Below, piece after piece: positions 45,136 through 54,840 of a stretch of DNA of 64,000 bases (position 1 is the first letter of the stretch; each line of letters starts with the position of its first letter). The position numbers were made by a program, and so were the translations under genes. The DNA is from WHSW01 sp963781265. GTDB lineage: Bacteria; Actinomycetota; Thermoleophilia; Solirubrobacterales; 70-9. Below the pieces are notes generated by a model. That model ran no database searches, was not told the origin of the DNA, and was given only the letters and a program-made list of their open reading frames with translations. The stretch is taken from assembly GCA_963781265.1 (NCBI GenBank), contig CAWAFH010000015.1, positions 124,001 to 188,000 on the forward strand, written 5' to 3'.

Positions 45136-47691
45136 CTAGCTCTGTCTTCGTTCGCTCAGGAATCGCCGACCCTCCTCGGAGCACCTCCGGTAGGCGACGT
45201 ACGCCGCGGAGCGCTCAAGTTCCGTCCCCGACGAGGATACGGCCCCCAGGCGGCGATCGGGGCCAAAATCGCTCCAGCCTGCGAGCTCGAGATCGACCAG
45301 GACGCGCGACCAGCGGGCGGCCGCCTCGGGCGACCGCGGGTGGGCGCGCTCGGCGCCGCAGAGCACGGCCCGCGCAGCGTCGGCGTCGAGCCCCCCGGTT
45401 CCGGCGGCGAGCAGCTCGCGGTAGAGCGCGGCGAGCGATGCCCGCGACGGCCATTCGTCGGCGTGGACCCGCAGCGCGAACTCCGCCTCGGCGCGGCCGT
45501 CCACGCGGTGCAGCCAGCCGGCTCCGGCGCCCACCAGGGCCTGGAGGTGCGCGAACGGCGGCGGGTCGATCACGACCAGATGCTCGAAGCGCCCGGCCAG
45601 CCCGGGGTCGCGGGCGAGCGCCGCCCAGTCGGCGAGCACGACCCCGGCCCCGGCGACCGCGACCCGGGCCTCGGCGGCCGCGATCTCGGCGTCGCCGAGG
45701 CGGGCGGAGACGAGGCCGAGCTCGCCCCCGCCGAAGCGGGCCGGGCGCACCGCGCGCTCGACCAGCTCGCGCCGCCGGACCGCGTCGGCGCAGACGGCGA
45801 GCACCCGGCAGCCGCTCGATGCGAGCGCGGCGATCGTCGCCGTCGCCGACGCCCCGGGGCGCTCAACCGGCTCCCGGGAGCCATCCGGGAGGTCGAGGTG
45901 CGGCGGCCACGGGGTCAGCGCGGCGCCAAGCTCGGCGTCGTGGCGGCGCCAGAACTCGTCGGCGCCGATCGCGCCGGCGGGCGGCTCGGCCTCCTCGATC
46001 GATCCCGGCGGGTAGATCGAGCCGAGGACGACGCGCGGCTCGACCGCGCCGTTCCACTCGTTGAGCTCGAGCTCCACCGAGAGATCCAGAGGGCCGGTCG
46101 CCGCCGCCTCGGCGAGCGAGCCGTTGACCCCGAAGGCCACGCCGAGCGCGCGCGAGGGGCCGCTCGAGAGCACGAAGCGCGCGTGGCGATCGCCCTCCCC
46201 CATCGGCCGCACGTCGCCGACCTTCGCCGCCGGGACGAGCAGCCGCACCCCCGGGTTGCCGTTGCCGAACGGCGCGAGGCGGCGCAACTGCTCGGCGACG
46301 TCATGGCCCAGGCTCTCGCCGCCGACGACGGCGTCCACGACCTCGAGCCGGACCGGCTCGGCGGTGGCGAGCGCGCCCTCGCAATGCGCGGCGAAGGCGC
46401 GGCGGAACTCGTCCACCCTCCCCGCCTCGATCTCCAGGCCCGCGGCTGCGCGGTGACCCCCGTAGCGGCTCAGATACCGCTCGCACGCGCGCAGCGCCTC
46501 GAGCAGGTCGAACCCGGGAACGCTGCGACCCGAGCCGCGCCCGGAGCCGTCGGCGTCGAGCGCGATCAGGATCGCGGGGCGGTTGTGGCGCTCGGCGATC
46601 CGCGAGGCCACGATCCCGACCACGCCCGGGTGCCAGCCGCCGCCGGCGAGCACGAGGCCGGCCGCGTCGCCAAGCCGATCGGGCAGCTCGGCCCGCGAGG
46701 CCTCCGCGGCCGCCAGCACCTCGCGCTCGACCTCGCGGCGTTCGCGGTTCGCGCGGTCGAGCTCGGTCGCGATCTCCGTCGCGCGCGCCTCGTCGGCGGT
46801 CAGCATCAGCTCGACCCCGGCATCGGCGCGGTACAGGCGGCCGGCGGCGTTGATCCGCGGGCCGAGCCGGAATCCGATGTCGCCCTCGTCCAGGCGCTCG
46901 GGGACGACCCCGGAGGCGGCCATCAAAGCCCGCAGGCCGGGCCGGCGCGCCTGGCGGGCGACCTCGAGGCCGCGGCGCACCAGGGCGCGGTTCTCGCCGC
47001 GCAGCGGGACGAGGTCGGCGACCGTGGCGAGAGCGACCAGGTCGAGCTCGGCCTCCGCGGCCTGGGCCCCGAGCAAGGCCGAGCAGAGCTTGTAGGCGAC
47101 CCCCGTCGCGCACAGCTCGGGGAACGGATAGCCGCCGAGCGCCGGGTGCAGGATCGGACAGCCGGGGAGGTCGTCGCCGGGCTGATGGTGGTCGGTGACG
47201 ATCACCTCGATCCCGGCGGCCTGCGCCGCGGCGACCTCGTCGATCGAGCCGATCCCGCAGTCGGCCGTGATGAGCAGCCCGGTGCCGCGCTCGGTGAGCC
47301 GCCTCACCGTCGCCATCGTCAGCCCGTAGCCGTCCTCCTGGCGGCCCGGGATCAGCCAGTCGCAGTCACCCCCCAGCTCCCGCACGGCGCGGACCGTGAT
47401 CGCGGTCGAAGAGACCCCGTCGACGTCGTAGTCCCCGTGCACGGTCACCCGCAGCCCGGCGGCGACCGCGGCGCGGATCCGCTCGCAGACCGCCGCCATC
47501 GGCCCCAGCAGCAGCGGATCGTGGCTCTCGTTCGCGTCGAGGAACTCGCGGGCCTGCGCGAGCGTTCGATAGCCGCGCCGGACCAGGGTCACGGCGACCG
47601 GCTCGGCGAGGGCGAGCCCGTCCATCAACGTGCGCGCCTCGCGGTAGTCGTAGGGCTCGAGCGAGAACGCCCTGGCGGCGGATTTCTGCAC
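45136..47691 (-). CDS. recJ: Single-stranded-DNA-specific exonuclease RecJ
   Basis: 5'-3' exonuclease of recombination and mismatch repair. The 851-residue protein has DYDVDG at 87-92, ITADCGI, VTDHHQPG, and the DHHA1 motif region RYGGHRAAAGLEIE, then the OB domain. A further C-terminal region of about 280 residues follows, as in actinobacterial RecJ. GTG start at 47691. Confidence 0.93.
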   Translation of the reverse strand: MQKSAARAFSLEPYDYREARTLMDGLALAEPVAVTLVRRGYRTLAQAREFLDANESHDPLLLGPMAAVCERIRAAVAAGLRVTVHGDYDVDGVSSTAITVRAVRELGGDCDWLIPGRQEDGYGLTMATVRRLTERGTGLLITADCGIGSIDEVAAAQAAGIEVIVTDHHQPGDDLPGCPILHPALGGYPFPELCATGVAYKLCSALLGAQAAEAELDLVALATVADLVPLRGENRALVRRGLEVARQARRPGLRALMAASGVVPERLDEGDIGFRLGPRINAAGRLYRADAGVELMLTADEARATEIATELDRANRERREVEREVLAAAEASRAELPDRLGDAAGLVLAGGGWHPGVVGIVASRIAERHNRPAILIALDADGSGRGSGRSVPGFDLLEALRACERYLSRYGGHRAAAGLEIEAGRVDEFRRAFAAHCEGALATAEPVRLEVVDAVVGGESLGHDVAEQLRRLAPFGNGNPGVRLLVPAAKVGDVRPMGEGDRHARFVLSSGPSRALGVAFGVNGSLAEAAATGPLDLSVELELNEWNGAVEPRVVLGSIYPPGSIEEAEPPAGAIGADEFWRRHDAELGAALTPWPPHLDLPDGSREPVERPGASATATIAALASSGCRVLAVCADAVRRRELVERAVRPARFGGGELGLVSARLGDAEIAAAEARVAVAGAGVVLADWAALARDPGLAGRFEHLVVIDPPPFAHLQALVGAGAGWLHRVDGRAEAEFALRVHADEWPSRASLAALYRELLAAGTGGLDADAARAVLCGAERAHPRSPEAAARWSRVLVDLELAGWSDFGPDRRLGAVSSSGTELERSAAYVAYRRCSEEGRRFLSERRQS

Positions 47692-47773
47692 GCTGCCAGG
47701 CTAAGAAGCGCCTGGGACGGAATCCCGCGGCGCGGACGCACCCAAAGTGCGCCGAAAGCGGGCCGATCCGCCC

Positions 47774-48052
47774 TTAGGCGGGCTCGACCAGCGCTGCCTC
47801 TTCCTGGCGCACGCCGATCCAATACACGACCGCGATCCCGATCAGCGTCCCCGGGATCGCGAACAGGAGCGTCTCGATCCCCGTCTGGCCGATGCTGTCG
47901 CCGATCGCGATCTGGGCGAGCGCTCCGGTGACCACGGCGCCGGTCACCGCGCCGAGCAGCGCGCCGACGATCCCGCCCCAGAACCGGTCGGGCAGGAAGA
48001 CCGTGAAGTGCCAGAGCGCGACCCCGGTGGTGACCCAGACCAACAGCGCCAT
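47774..48052 (-). CDS. Small three-helix membrane protein
   Basis: Ninety-two residues with three likely transmembrane helices (about 1-20, 27-50, 58-82). No family recognised. ATG at 48052, immediately after the secDF stop at 48053, so it is almost certainly cotranslated with it. It may be a small SecDF-associated membrane protein, but nothing in the sequence proves this. Confidence 0.65.
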   Translation of the reverse strand: MALLVWVTTGVALWHFTVFLPDRFWGGIVGALLGAVTGAVVTGALAQIAIGDSIGQTGIETLLFAIPGTLIGIAVVYWIGVRQEEAALVEPA

Positions 48053-50983
48053 CTATCTCGACCTCCCGTGCTTGCGCCGGCGCTTGGACTGCTTCATCCG
48101 CTGTGCCTTGCGCTCCTCGCGCTTACGCGCTCGCTCAGCGTTGGCTTCGGGGCGCCCCGCGACCCCGTCGCCGGACTCCTCGGGGGTCGGTTCGACCGGC
48201 GCGGCGCGCTCGACGGGCGGGTCGGCGACCGCGACCGGGGCCGCGGTCGGCGCCGGCGCCTCGTGCGGCTGGGCGTCGCCGCGGCCCTCGCCGTCGGCCG
48301 CGGCGGCGTCGGGCACGTGCCGCTCGACCTCGTCGATGCGGGCAACCACGTTGTCCTCGGGGAACGTCGGCACCCGACCCATGGCCTCCTCGATCCGGGC
48401 CCGGCGGGAGCGGTAGGCCGGCTCGCGCTCCTTCCACTCGGTCAACACCGGCGCCGCGATGAAGATCGACGAGTAGGTACCGGAGGCGACCCCGACCATC
48501 ATCGCGAAGGCGAAGTCCTTGAGCGTCTCGCCGCCGAAGACCAGGAGCACCCCGATCAGGAAGACCGTGGACAGCCCGGTGATCAGCGATCGGGTCAGGA
48601 CCTCGCTCATCGAGCGGTTGACGATCTGTGAGAACGCGGCGCGCGGCATCCGCGGCACGTTCTCGCGCACCCGGTCGAAGACGATGATCGTGTCGTACAT
48701 CGAGTAGCCGAGGATGGTCAGGAAAGCGGCGACCGTCCCGCTCGTCACCTCCTGGCCGACCAGCGCGTAGATGCCCGCCGTGAGCAGGATGTCGTGGACG
48801 AGGGCGATCAGCACCGGGACCGCGTACTTGGCCTCGAATCGCACCGCCACGTAGAGCGAGATCACCAGCAGGCTGAAGACGATCGCGATCAACGCCTTGT
48901 TGGCGACCTGGGCGCCGAAGGTCGGCCCGACCGACTGCGAGTCGAAGCTCTGGTCCCCGCCCTCGAGCCCGAACTGATCCTCGAGCAGCGCCTGCACCTT
49001 GGTCACCTGATCCGGCGGGATCTGGGCCGAGATCTGGATCACGTTGGCGCCGAAGTCGGGGTTCTCGGTCTCCTGGATCTTCGCCGCCGAGGCGTCGTCG
49101 ATGTTGCCGTCCGAGAGCGCCTGGCGGACGTCATCGACGCTCGCCGGCTCGGCGAGCGCGGCCTGAATCCGGGTCCCCGACTCGAAGTCGATCCCGAGGT
49201 TGAGCTGCTTGGTCGCGAAGGCGATCGCGCCGATCGCCAGGATCACGCCCGAGAGTGAGAAGAAGTACTTCGAGGCGCGGGTGAAGTCGAACTTCCACTG
49301 CTTGCCCTCGCCGCTGGCCCCGAGGAAGGACGGCGAGCGCAGGATGGGCGACCGCCCGAGCAGGCCGAGCACGGCCTGGGTGAACAGGACCGCGGTGAAC
49401 AGCGAGACGATCGTGCCGATCCCGAGCGTGAACGCGAACCCCTTGACGCCCGCGGTCGCCAAACCGAAGAGGATGAACGCGGTCAGCAGGGTGATCACGT
49501 TCGCGTCGATGATCGTCGCGATCCCCTTGCGATAGCCCTCGGAGATCGCCGAGAGCATGGATCTCCCCGCTCGCACCTCCTCCTTGATCCGCTCGAAGAT
49601 GATGATGTTCGAGTCCGCGGCGACGCCGATCGTGAGGATCAACCCGGCGATCCCCGGCAGCGTCACGGTGATCGGCAGCGCCTTGATCAGGGCGAGGTAG
49701 TAGATCGCGTAGACGATCAGCCCAAGTGCCGCGATCACCCCGAGGAACCGGTAGTAGAAGATCAGGAAGCAGAGGACGAGGGCGAGGCCGATCAGGCCGG
49801 CCTTCAGGCCCTGGTCGAGCGCCTGCTGGCCGAGCGTCGCAGAGACCGTGGACTGGCTGACCAGGGCGAGCTTGATCGGCAGCGCGCCGATCTTCAGCAC
49901 CTCGGCGAGGTCGTTGGCCTCCTGGGCGCTGACCCCGGAGATCTGGGCGCCGGTGCGCCCGTCGATCCCGGCCGGGTTGTCGACGAAGTTGATGATCGGG
50001 TTCGAGACCAGCTCGCCGTCGAGCACGATCGCGAACGAGCCCGAGAAGTTCGAGGCGTCGTTGGACGAGATCCCGGCGCAGGGGGCGCCGCCGTTTGCCT
50101 GCGCGCAGGCGTCGGCGCCGCGCGCCGCGATGTCCGCGGTCACGTTCGAGAACGCCTCGCGGCCGGAGTCGGTGAAGTTGAAGTCGACGGTCGGCTGGTT
50201 GAACTGGTCGGTGCCGGGCTTCGGGTCGGTGATCTCGTCGCCGGAGAGGGCCGGGCGATCGTGGAGGACGAAGAACGACGACGGCGCGTCCGACTCGTCG
50301 ACGTCCTGGGTCGCCGGGTCGTCGTCGGGCACGTCCTCGACCACGACGGTCCCGCGCGGCACCGCGACCACCCGCGTATCGGCGCGCGTCGTTCCGGCGG
50401 GCAGGTTCTGGTAGAGGTCGGACTTGACCTCGGACGGCTCGCCGATCGGCTCGAGCGAGTTCTTGTCGAACAGGTAGTACGTATCGCCGCTGGTCGTGCA
50501 GCCCTGCTTCTGGCACTGCTCGGTCGATACCTCGGGCTGCTCCGACGCGGCCTCGACCGCGTCGATCAATCGCGTGTAGGGCCGATCCTCCGGGTTCTGC
50601 ACGTCCGGGTTGGGCGGGATGACGTTCGGCTCGAAGTCGTAGAGGAACAGCTGCGCGGTGGTCCCGATCTGCTCGGTGGCCCGCTGTGCGTTCGAGACGT
50701 TCGGGAGGTCGACCTGGATCTGGTCCTGGCCGATGCGCGAGATCTCGGGCTCGGAGACGCCGAGCGCGTCGACGCGGTCGCGGATGATCTCGATCGCCCG
50801 GTCGATGTCCTCGGGCGTCACCTCCGGGACCTGCGGGCTCGGGCGCCCCTGGTAGACGAGCTCGGTGCCGCCCTGAAGGTCGAGCCCGAGCACCGTCGGC
50901 TTCGAGGTGATCACGTAGATCGAGACCCCGAGCAGGGCGATCACGAGACCGAGGATGATCAGGCTGTTACGGCGTTTGCCCAT
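48053..50983 (-). CDS. secDF: SecD-SecF fusion, protein export
   Basis: One 976-residue chain carries both subunits of the proton-driven export helper. The SecD part opens with a signal-anchor helix and GLDLQGGTELVYQG, has P1 domain sequence, then LILTIGVAADSNIIIFERI. The SecF part begins near residue 590 (LGIDFESGTRIQ) and ends with TILGYSMYDTIIVFDRVREN. The C-terminus is a long, charged tail ending in Lys/Arg. Both halves look complete. Confidence 0.95.
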   Translation of the reverse strand: MGKRRNSLIILGLVIALLGVSIYVITSKPTVLGLDLQGGTELVYQGRPSPQVPEVTPEDIDRAIEIIRDRVDALGVSEPEISRIGQDQIQVDLPNVSNAQRATEQIGTTAQLFLYDFEPNVIPPNPDVQNPEDRPYTRLIDAVEAASEQPEVSTEQCQKQGCTTSGDTYYLFDKNSLEPIGEPSEVKSDLYQNLPAGTTRADTRVVAVPRGTVVVEDVPDDDPATQDVDESDAPSSFFVLHDRPALSGDEITDPKPGTDQFNQPTVDFNFTDSGREAFSNVTADIAARGADACAQANGGAPCAGISSNDASNFSGSFAIVLDGELVSNPIINFVDNPAGIDGRTGAQISGVSAQEANDLAEVLKIGALPIKLALVSQSTVSATLGQQALDQGLKAGLIGLALVLCFLIFYYRFLGVIAALGLIVYAIYYLALIKALPITVTLPGIAGLILTIGVAADSNIIIFERIKEEVRAGRSMLSAISEGYRKGIATIIDANVITLLTAFILFGLATAGVKGFAFTLGIGTIVSLFTAVLFTQAVLGLLGRSPILRSPSFLGASGEGKQWKFDFTRASKYFFSLSGVILAIGAIAFATKQLNLGIDFESGTRIQAALAEPASVDDVRQALSDGNIDDASAAKIQETENPDFGANVIQISAQIPPDQVTKVQALLEDQFGLEGGDQSFDSQSVGPTFGAQVANKALIAIVFSLLVISLYVAVRFEAKYAVPVLIALVHDILLTAGIYALVGQEVTSGTVAAFLTILGYSMYDTIIVFDRVRENVPRMPRAAFSQIVNRSMSEVLTRSLITGLSTVFLIGVLLVFGGETLKDFAFAMMVGVASGTYSSIFIAAPVLTEWKEREPAYRSRRARIEEAMGRVPTFPEDNVVARIDEVERHVPDAAAADGEGRGDAQPHEAPAPTAAPVAVADPPVERAAPVEPTPEESGDGVAGRPEANAERARKREERKAQRMKQSKRRRKHGRSR

Positions 50984-50992
50984 CCGGGCGCT

Positions 50993-51475
50993 CTACTGCG
51001 GGGTGAGCACGAGCAGGAGCCCGCCGTCGTCGTCGTAGGCGGGAAAGAGGTCGGCGACCGCCTCTGCCGGGAGGTCGCCCTCGGCGTTCACGGCGACCCG
51101 CTTGCCGAGCGAGCGCACCCCCCACTCCAGCGTCGTCTCGATCGGATCCGTGGTCCCATCGTTGTCGGTGTCGGCGGTCACGCCGCCGTCCCCCTCGTCG
51201 ATCCACTCGAGCCCGAGCACCTCGCGGACCGGGCGGCCGATCACCTGCTCGTCCTTCAGGCCGGTCAGCTCGAAGCCGTTGCGGCCGACGTCGAGCAAAC
51301 GCGCGTCCTGGTCGCAGATGAAGAAGGCAGCATGGGGCGCCGGATAGTAATCGTCGAGCAGTTCGAACAGGAACGGGGCGCCGCACTTGGTGCATGCCTT
51401 CGGGCGTGGGCTCAGGCCTTGGCGTTCGCCGGAGAGCTCGCGGTTGCCGCAGTTCGGGCAGATGAAGAAAGGCAC
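50993..51475 (-). CDS. Zinc-ribbon plus PAS-like protein
   Basis: A 160-residue protein from GTG 51475. Residues 5-35 form a CPNC / CTKC zinc ribbon (FICPNCGNREL and KACTKCGAPFLF). Residues about 40-85 look like a PAS core (YYPAPHAAFFICDQDARLLD and FELTGLKDEQVIGRPVREVL). A calcium-loop-like DTDNDGTTDP follows near 102-111. No output domain. It sits between ruvB and secDF; a sensor or adaptor is possible but unproven. Confidence 0.6.
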   Translation of the reverse strand: MPFFICPNCGNRELSGERQGLSPRPKACTKCGAPFLFELLDDYYPAPHAAFFICDQDARLLDVGRNGFELTGLKDEQVIGRPVREVLGLEWIDEGDGGVTADTDNDGTTDPIETTLEWGVRSLGKRVAVNAEGDLPAEAVADLFPAYDDDGGLLLVLTPQ

Positions 51476-51507
51476 GGCGGTAAGCCTAGCGATGGGATTC
51501 GCCAGGC

Positions 51508-52587
51508 TCAGAAGAGCGATGCGGCGCCTTCAGGCACCGGCAGCCCGAGGTGGGCGTAGGCCCGCTCGGTCACGACTCGGCCGCGCGGCGTCCGCTTCAA
51601 CAGGCCCTGCTGCAGGAGGTAGGGCTCGTAGACATCCTCGATCGTCTCCTGCTCCTCGTCAACCGCCGCGGCCAGGGTCGAGAGCCCGACCGGGCCGCCG
51701 GAGAACTTGACCGCGATCGTCTCCAGGATCGTGCGGTCGTGGCGGTCGAGGCCGCCCGAGTCGACCTCGAGCAGATCGAGCGCCTCGCCCGCGACCGCGG
51801 CCGTGATCACGCCCTCGCCGCGCACCTGGGCGTAGTCGCGAATCCGCTTCAGCAGCCGGTTGGCGACCCGCGGCGTGCCGCGGGAGCGCTCCGAGACGAC
51901 CCGCTCGCCCTCGGGCTCGATCTCGACCCCGAGGATGCCGGCGGAGCGGCGAACGATCTGGGCCAGGTGCTCAGGCCGGTAGTGCTCGAGGCGCTGCGAG
52001 ACGCCGAACCGGTCGCGCAGCGGGGTCGTGAGCAGGCCGGCTCGGGTCGTCGCGCCCACCAGCGTGAACGCCGGCAGGTCGAGCGTCACGGTGCGGGCCC
52101 CGGCTCCCTGGCCGAGGACGATCGGCAGCTGGCGGTCCTCCATCGCCGGGTACAGCGTCTCCTCGATCGCCCGGTTGAGGCGGTGGATCTCGTCGATGAA
52201 GAACACGGACCCGGGCTCGAGCCCGGTCAGGAACGCTGCGATGTCGGCCTTGCGCTCGAGCGCTGGGCCCGCCGTCTGCACGAACGGCGCCTCCAGCTCG
52301 GCGGCGATGATCTGCGCGAGCGAGGTCTTGCCGAGCCCCGGCGGGCCGGCGAGCAGGACGTGGTCGAGCGACTCGTCGCGGCCGCGTGCAGCCTCGATGA
52401 AGACGGAGAGCTGGCCGGTCACCTGCTCCTGGTTGACGAACTCCGAGAGCCCGCGGGGCCGCAGCGAGCGGTCGAGCTCGTCGTCACCCCCGGCGCGAGC
52501 CTCGGCGATCGGCTCGGTCGCGATCGGGTCGTCGAGCCCGCCGTCGGGCGCTTGCCGCTCGAAGTTGGGATCCCTTGCGATGCTCAC
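51508..52587 (-). CDS. ruvB: Holliday junction branch migration helicase RuvB
   Basis: AAA+ motor of the RuvABC resolvasome. The 359-residue protein has LRPRGLSEFVNQEQV, Walker A GPPGLGKT at 81-88, Walker B FFIDEIHRLN, LPAFTLVGATTRAG and a C-terminal winged helix (TPRGRVVTERAYAHLG). GTG start at 52587 overlaps the ruvA stop. Confidence 0.97.
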   Translation of the reverse strand: MSIARDPNFERQAPDGGLDDPIATEPIAEARAGGDDELDRSLRPRGLSEFVNQEQVTGQLSVFIEAARGRDESLDHVLLAGPPGLGKTSLAQIIAAELEAPFVQTAGPALERKADIAAFLTGLEPGSVFFIDEIHRLNRAIEETLYPAMEDRQLPIVLGQGAGARTVTLDLPAFTLVGATTRAGLLTTPLRDRFGVSQRLEHYRPEHLAQIVRRSAGILGVEIEPEGERVVSERSRGTPRVANRLLKRIRDYAQVRGEGVITAAVAGEALDLLEVDSGGLDRHDRTILETIAVKFSGGPVGLSTLAAAVDEEQETIEDVYEPYLLQQGLLKRTPRGRVVTERAYAHLGLPVPEGAASLF

Positions 52588-53180
52588 GCCGCGTCCTTTG
52601 CCGAAGCGGCGCGCAGGGCCGATCCGATCAGGTCCTCCGGGGTCTCGCCCGCCGCCGACTCCAGCAGCTTCTCGGCCTCGGCGACGGTGTAGCCCAGCCC
52701 GACCAGCCCGTCACGGGCGAGCGAGCGCGGATCGTCGTCGGGCTGGCCGGCGATCGTCGGCACCCCTTCGGCGAGCTCGTCGGCGACCTTCTCGCGCAGC
52801 TCGACGATCACCCGCTCCGAGGTCCGCTTGCCGATTCCGGGCACGGCCTGGAAGCGCTTCGCGTCGCCTGCCGCGATCGCCCGCAGGAGCTCACGCGGCG
52901 TGCCGCCGGAGAGGATCGCGATCCCGACCTTCGGGCCGACCCCCGAGACCGAGGTCAGGTGCAGGAACAGGTCGCGCTCCTCCTCGGAGGCGAACCCGAA
53001 CAGCTGCATCGAATCGTCGCGGACGACCAGGTGGCTGTGCAGCGTGATCTCCTTGCCGCTCGCCGGGACCGCCTTCAGCGTCTCCGCCGACACGGTGAGC
53101 CGGTAGCCGACGCCACCGGACTCGACGACGACGTGATCGGGACGGCGGACCAGGACCTCGCCTCGAACCGAGGCGATCAC
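52584..53180 (-). CDS. ruvA: Holliday junction branch migration subunit RuvA
   Basis: DNA-binding tetramer that targets RuvB to junctions. The 198-residue protein starts with GTG 53180 (VIASVRGEVL), contains the two helix-hairpin-helix motifs (TSVSGVGPKVGIAIL and QAVPGIGKRTSERVI) and the C-terminal RuvB-binding domain (LVGLGYTVAEAEKLL). Start overlaps the ruvC stop as GTGA. Confidence 0.96.
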   Translation of the reverse strand: MIASVRGEVLVRRPDHVVVESGGVGYRLTVSAETLKAVPASGKEITLHSHLVVRDDSMQLFGFASEEERDLFLHLTSVSGVGPKVGIAILSGGTPRELLRAIAAGDAKRFQAVPGIGKRTSERVIVELREKVADELAEGVPTIAGQPDDDPRSLARDGLVGLGYTVAEAEKLLESAAGETPEDLIGSALRAASAKDAA

Positions 53181-53695
53181 GCGATCACCGCCGGCCCGGC
53201 GGCGGGCTCGAGCGCCTGCGCCGTGCGGGCGTGACCTGCGTGGCAGATCGCGACGGCGAGGGCGTCCGCGGTGTGGTCGGACTCGGGCGCCCGAGCGAGC
53301 CCCAGCAGCGCGCCGACCATCTGCTGCACCTGGCGCTTCGCGGCGTTGCCGCTTCCGCAGACCGCCATCTTCACGGCCTGGGGCGTGTAGTCGAAGCATG
53401 GGATCTGGCGCTGCGCGGCCGCGAGCATCGCGACCCCGCGCGCCTGACCGACGGCGATCGCCGAGCGGACGTTCTTGCCGAAGTAGAGGTCCTCGAGCGC
53501 CACCGCGGCGGGCTCGTGCCAGCCGATCAGCTGCTCGAGCTCCGAATGGATGCGAGCGAGGCGGTTCTCGAGCGGCGCCCCGGGAGGAGCTTCGATCACG
53601 CCTCCGTCGACCGCGGTCATCTGACCGCCGGCCAGGCGCACGACGCCGAACCCGGTATTCGCCACGCCCGGGTCTATGCCCATGACGAGGATCAC
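53177..53695 (-). CDS. ruvC: Crossover junction endonuclease RuvC
   Basis: Cuts Holliday junctions. The 172-residue RNase H-like protein has GIDPGVANTGFG (Asp8), VALEDLYFGKN and the C-terminal SDHTADALAVA. First gene of ruvC-ruvA-ruvB, all overlapping. No LexA-type GAAC-N4-GTTC palindrome is present in the 129 bp upstream. Confidence 0.96.
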   Translation of the reverse strand: MILVMGIDPGVANTGFGVVRLAGGQMTAVDGGVIEAPPGAPLENRLARIHSELEQLIGWHEPAAVALEDLYFGKNVRSAIAVGQARGVAMLAAAQRQIPCFDYTPQAVKMAVCGSGNAAKRQVQQMVGALLGLARAPESDHTADALAVAICHAGHARTAQALEPAAGPAVIA

Positions 53696-53824
53696 GGCTA
53701 CTGATTCTGTACGCGCGCCCGGATGCCTCTTTCGGCGGCGCGTGGGCCCCGATCGAGCGGCGATGTAACGGTCGGCGCCGGGACCGGGCGATGCGACCAG
53801 CCCGGCGAGACAGGCGTCGTTCGC

Positions 53825-54577
53825 CTAAGCCGCGACCTGCTCGAGCAGCGCCTCGGGGATGTCGAAGTTCGCGTGCACGGACTCGACGTCGTCTTGATCG
53901 TCGAGCGACTCCATCAGGCGGACCAGCGCCCGGGCCTCGGACTCGTCGGCGATCTCGACCACGGCGTTGGGTTCCATCGCCAGGTCGGAGGACTCGATCT
54001 CGACCCCGGAGCCCTCGAGGGCGGCGCGCACCGCGGTCAGGTCGGCGGGCTCGGTGGTGACCTTGAACACGTCGCCGTCACGGGCGACGTCCTCCGCGCC
54101 GGCGTCGATCGCGCCGATCAGGTCGTCCTCGGAGTAGCGCTCGCCGTCGACGAGCACGACCCCCTTCTTCTCGAACTGCCAGGCCACCGAACCGGGCTCG
54201 CCGAGGTTGCCGTTGTGGCGGTCGAACGCGTGGCGGATCTCGGCGCCGGTGCGATTGCGGTTGTCGGTCAGCGCCTCGACCAGCAGCGCCGCGCCGCCGG
54301 GGCCGTAGCCCTCGTAGACGACGCGCTCGATCTGCTCGTCCCCGGCGCCCTCGCCGGTGCCGCGGGCGATCGCCCGCTCGATGTTGTCCTTGGGCATCGA
54401 GTAGCTCTTCGCCTTCTCGATCGCGGCGGCGAGGGTGAAGTTCGAATCGGGGTCACCGCCGCCCTCGCGCGCGGCGATCGCGATCGCCCGAGCCAGCTTC
54501 GTGAACAACTGGCCGCGCTTCGCGTCGGTCGCCGCCTTCTTGTGCTTGATCGACGCCCACTTCGAGTGCCCGGACAT
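53825..54577 (-). CDS. yebC: YebC/PmpR family regulatory or translation factor
   Basis: A 250-residue protein with the family hallmark MSGHSKWASIKHKK at the N-terminus, and GYGPGGAALLVEALTDNRNRT in the middle. Homologues act as transcriptional regulators or help ribosomes through proline-rich stretches. Next to ruvC in many bacteria, as here. ATG at 54577. Confidence 0.93.
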   Translation of the reverse strand: MSGHSKWASIKHKKAATDAKRGQLFTKLARAIAIAAREGGGDPDSNFTLAAAIEKAKSYSMPKDNIERAIARGTGEGAGDEQIERVVYEGYGPGGAALLVEALTDNRNRTGAEIRHAFDRHNGNLGEPGSVAWQFEKKGVVLVDGERYSEDDLIGAIDAGAEDVARDGDVFKVTTEPADLTAVRAALEGSGVEIESSDLAMEPNAVVEIADESEARALVRLMESLDDQDDVESVHANFDIPEALLEQVAA

Positions 54578-54840
54578 GGCCCGAAGTCTAGGCGCCGCCC
54601 CCGCCGAGATTCATCGTGACCACCGTGGCGGTGGTCAGGATGAAAGTCGGCGGGTGAGGCGCGTAAAACGCCGGCCGCGGCCGGACCCCCATCCGGCCGC
54701 GGCGCAGCGTCGGCATCCCATCGGCGTCGCCTTTGCGATACCCCCTTGTGCCCCTGGCACAAGATCTCGGCGGCGCGTGTACGTATGAACAGCGCCGAGC
54801 GGGCCAAGTTGCGCCGCGCGAAACGCGGACGTCGGTGGCC
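54578..54840. other. Intergenic region with two hairpins
   Basis: Between yebC and the secreted-protein gene. At 54745-54763 a perfect 8-bp stem (CTTGTGCC / GGCACAAG, 3-nt loop); at 54675-54702 a perfect 11-bp stem (CCGCGGCCGGA / TCCGGCCGCGG, 6-nt loop), followed on the minus strand by CCGGCGTTTTACGC. The second could terminate the secreted-protein transcript. A third, 7-bp stem (GACCACC / GGTGGTC) lies near 54617-54636. No gene is evident. Confidence 0.45.

Noticed and set aside
42821..45184. Longer rel reading frame starting at 45184
   Set aside because: It would overlap recJ by 49 bp and adds residues unlike RSH proteins; GTG at 45109 lies just after the recJ stop.
53696..53824. SOS box upstream of ruvC
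   Set aside because: I found no GAAC-N4-GTTC palindrome in the gap.
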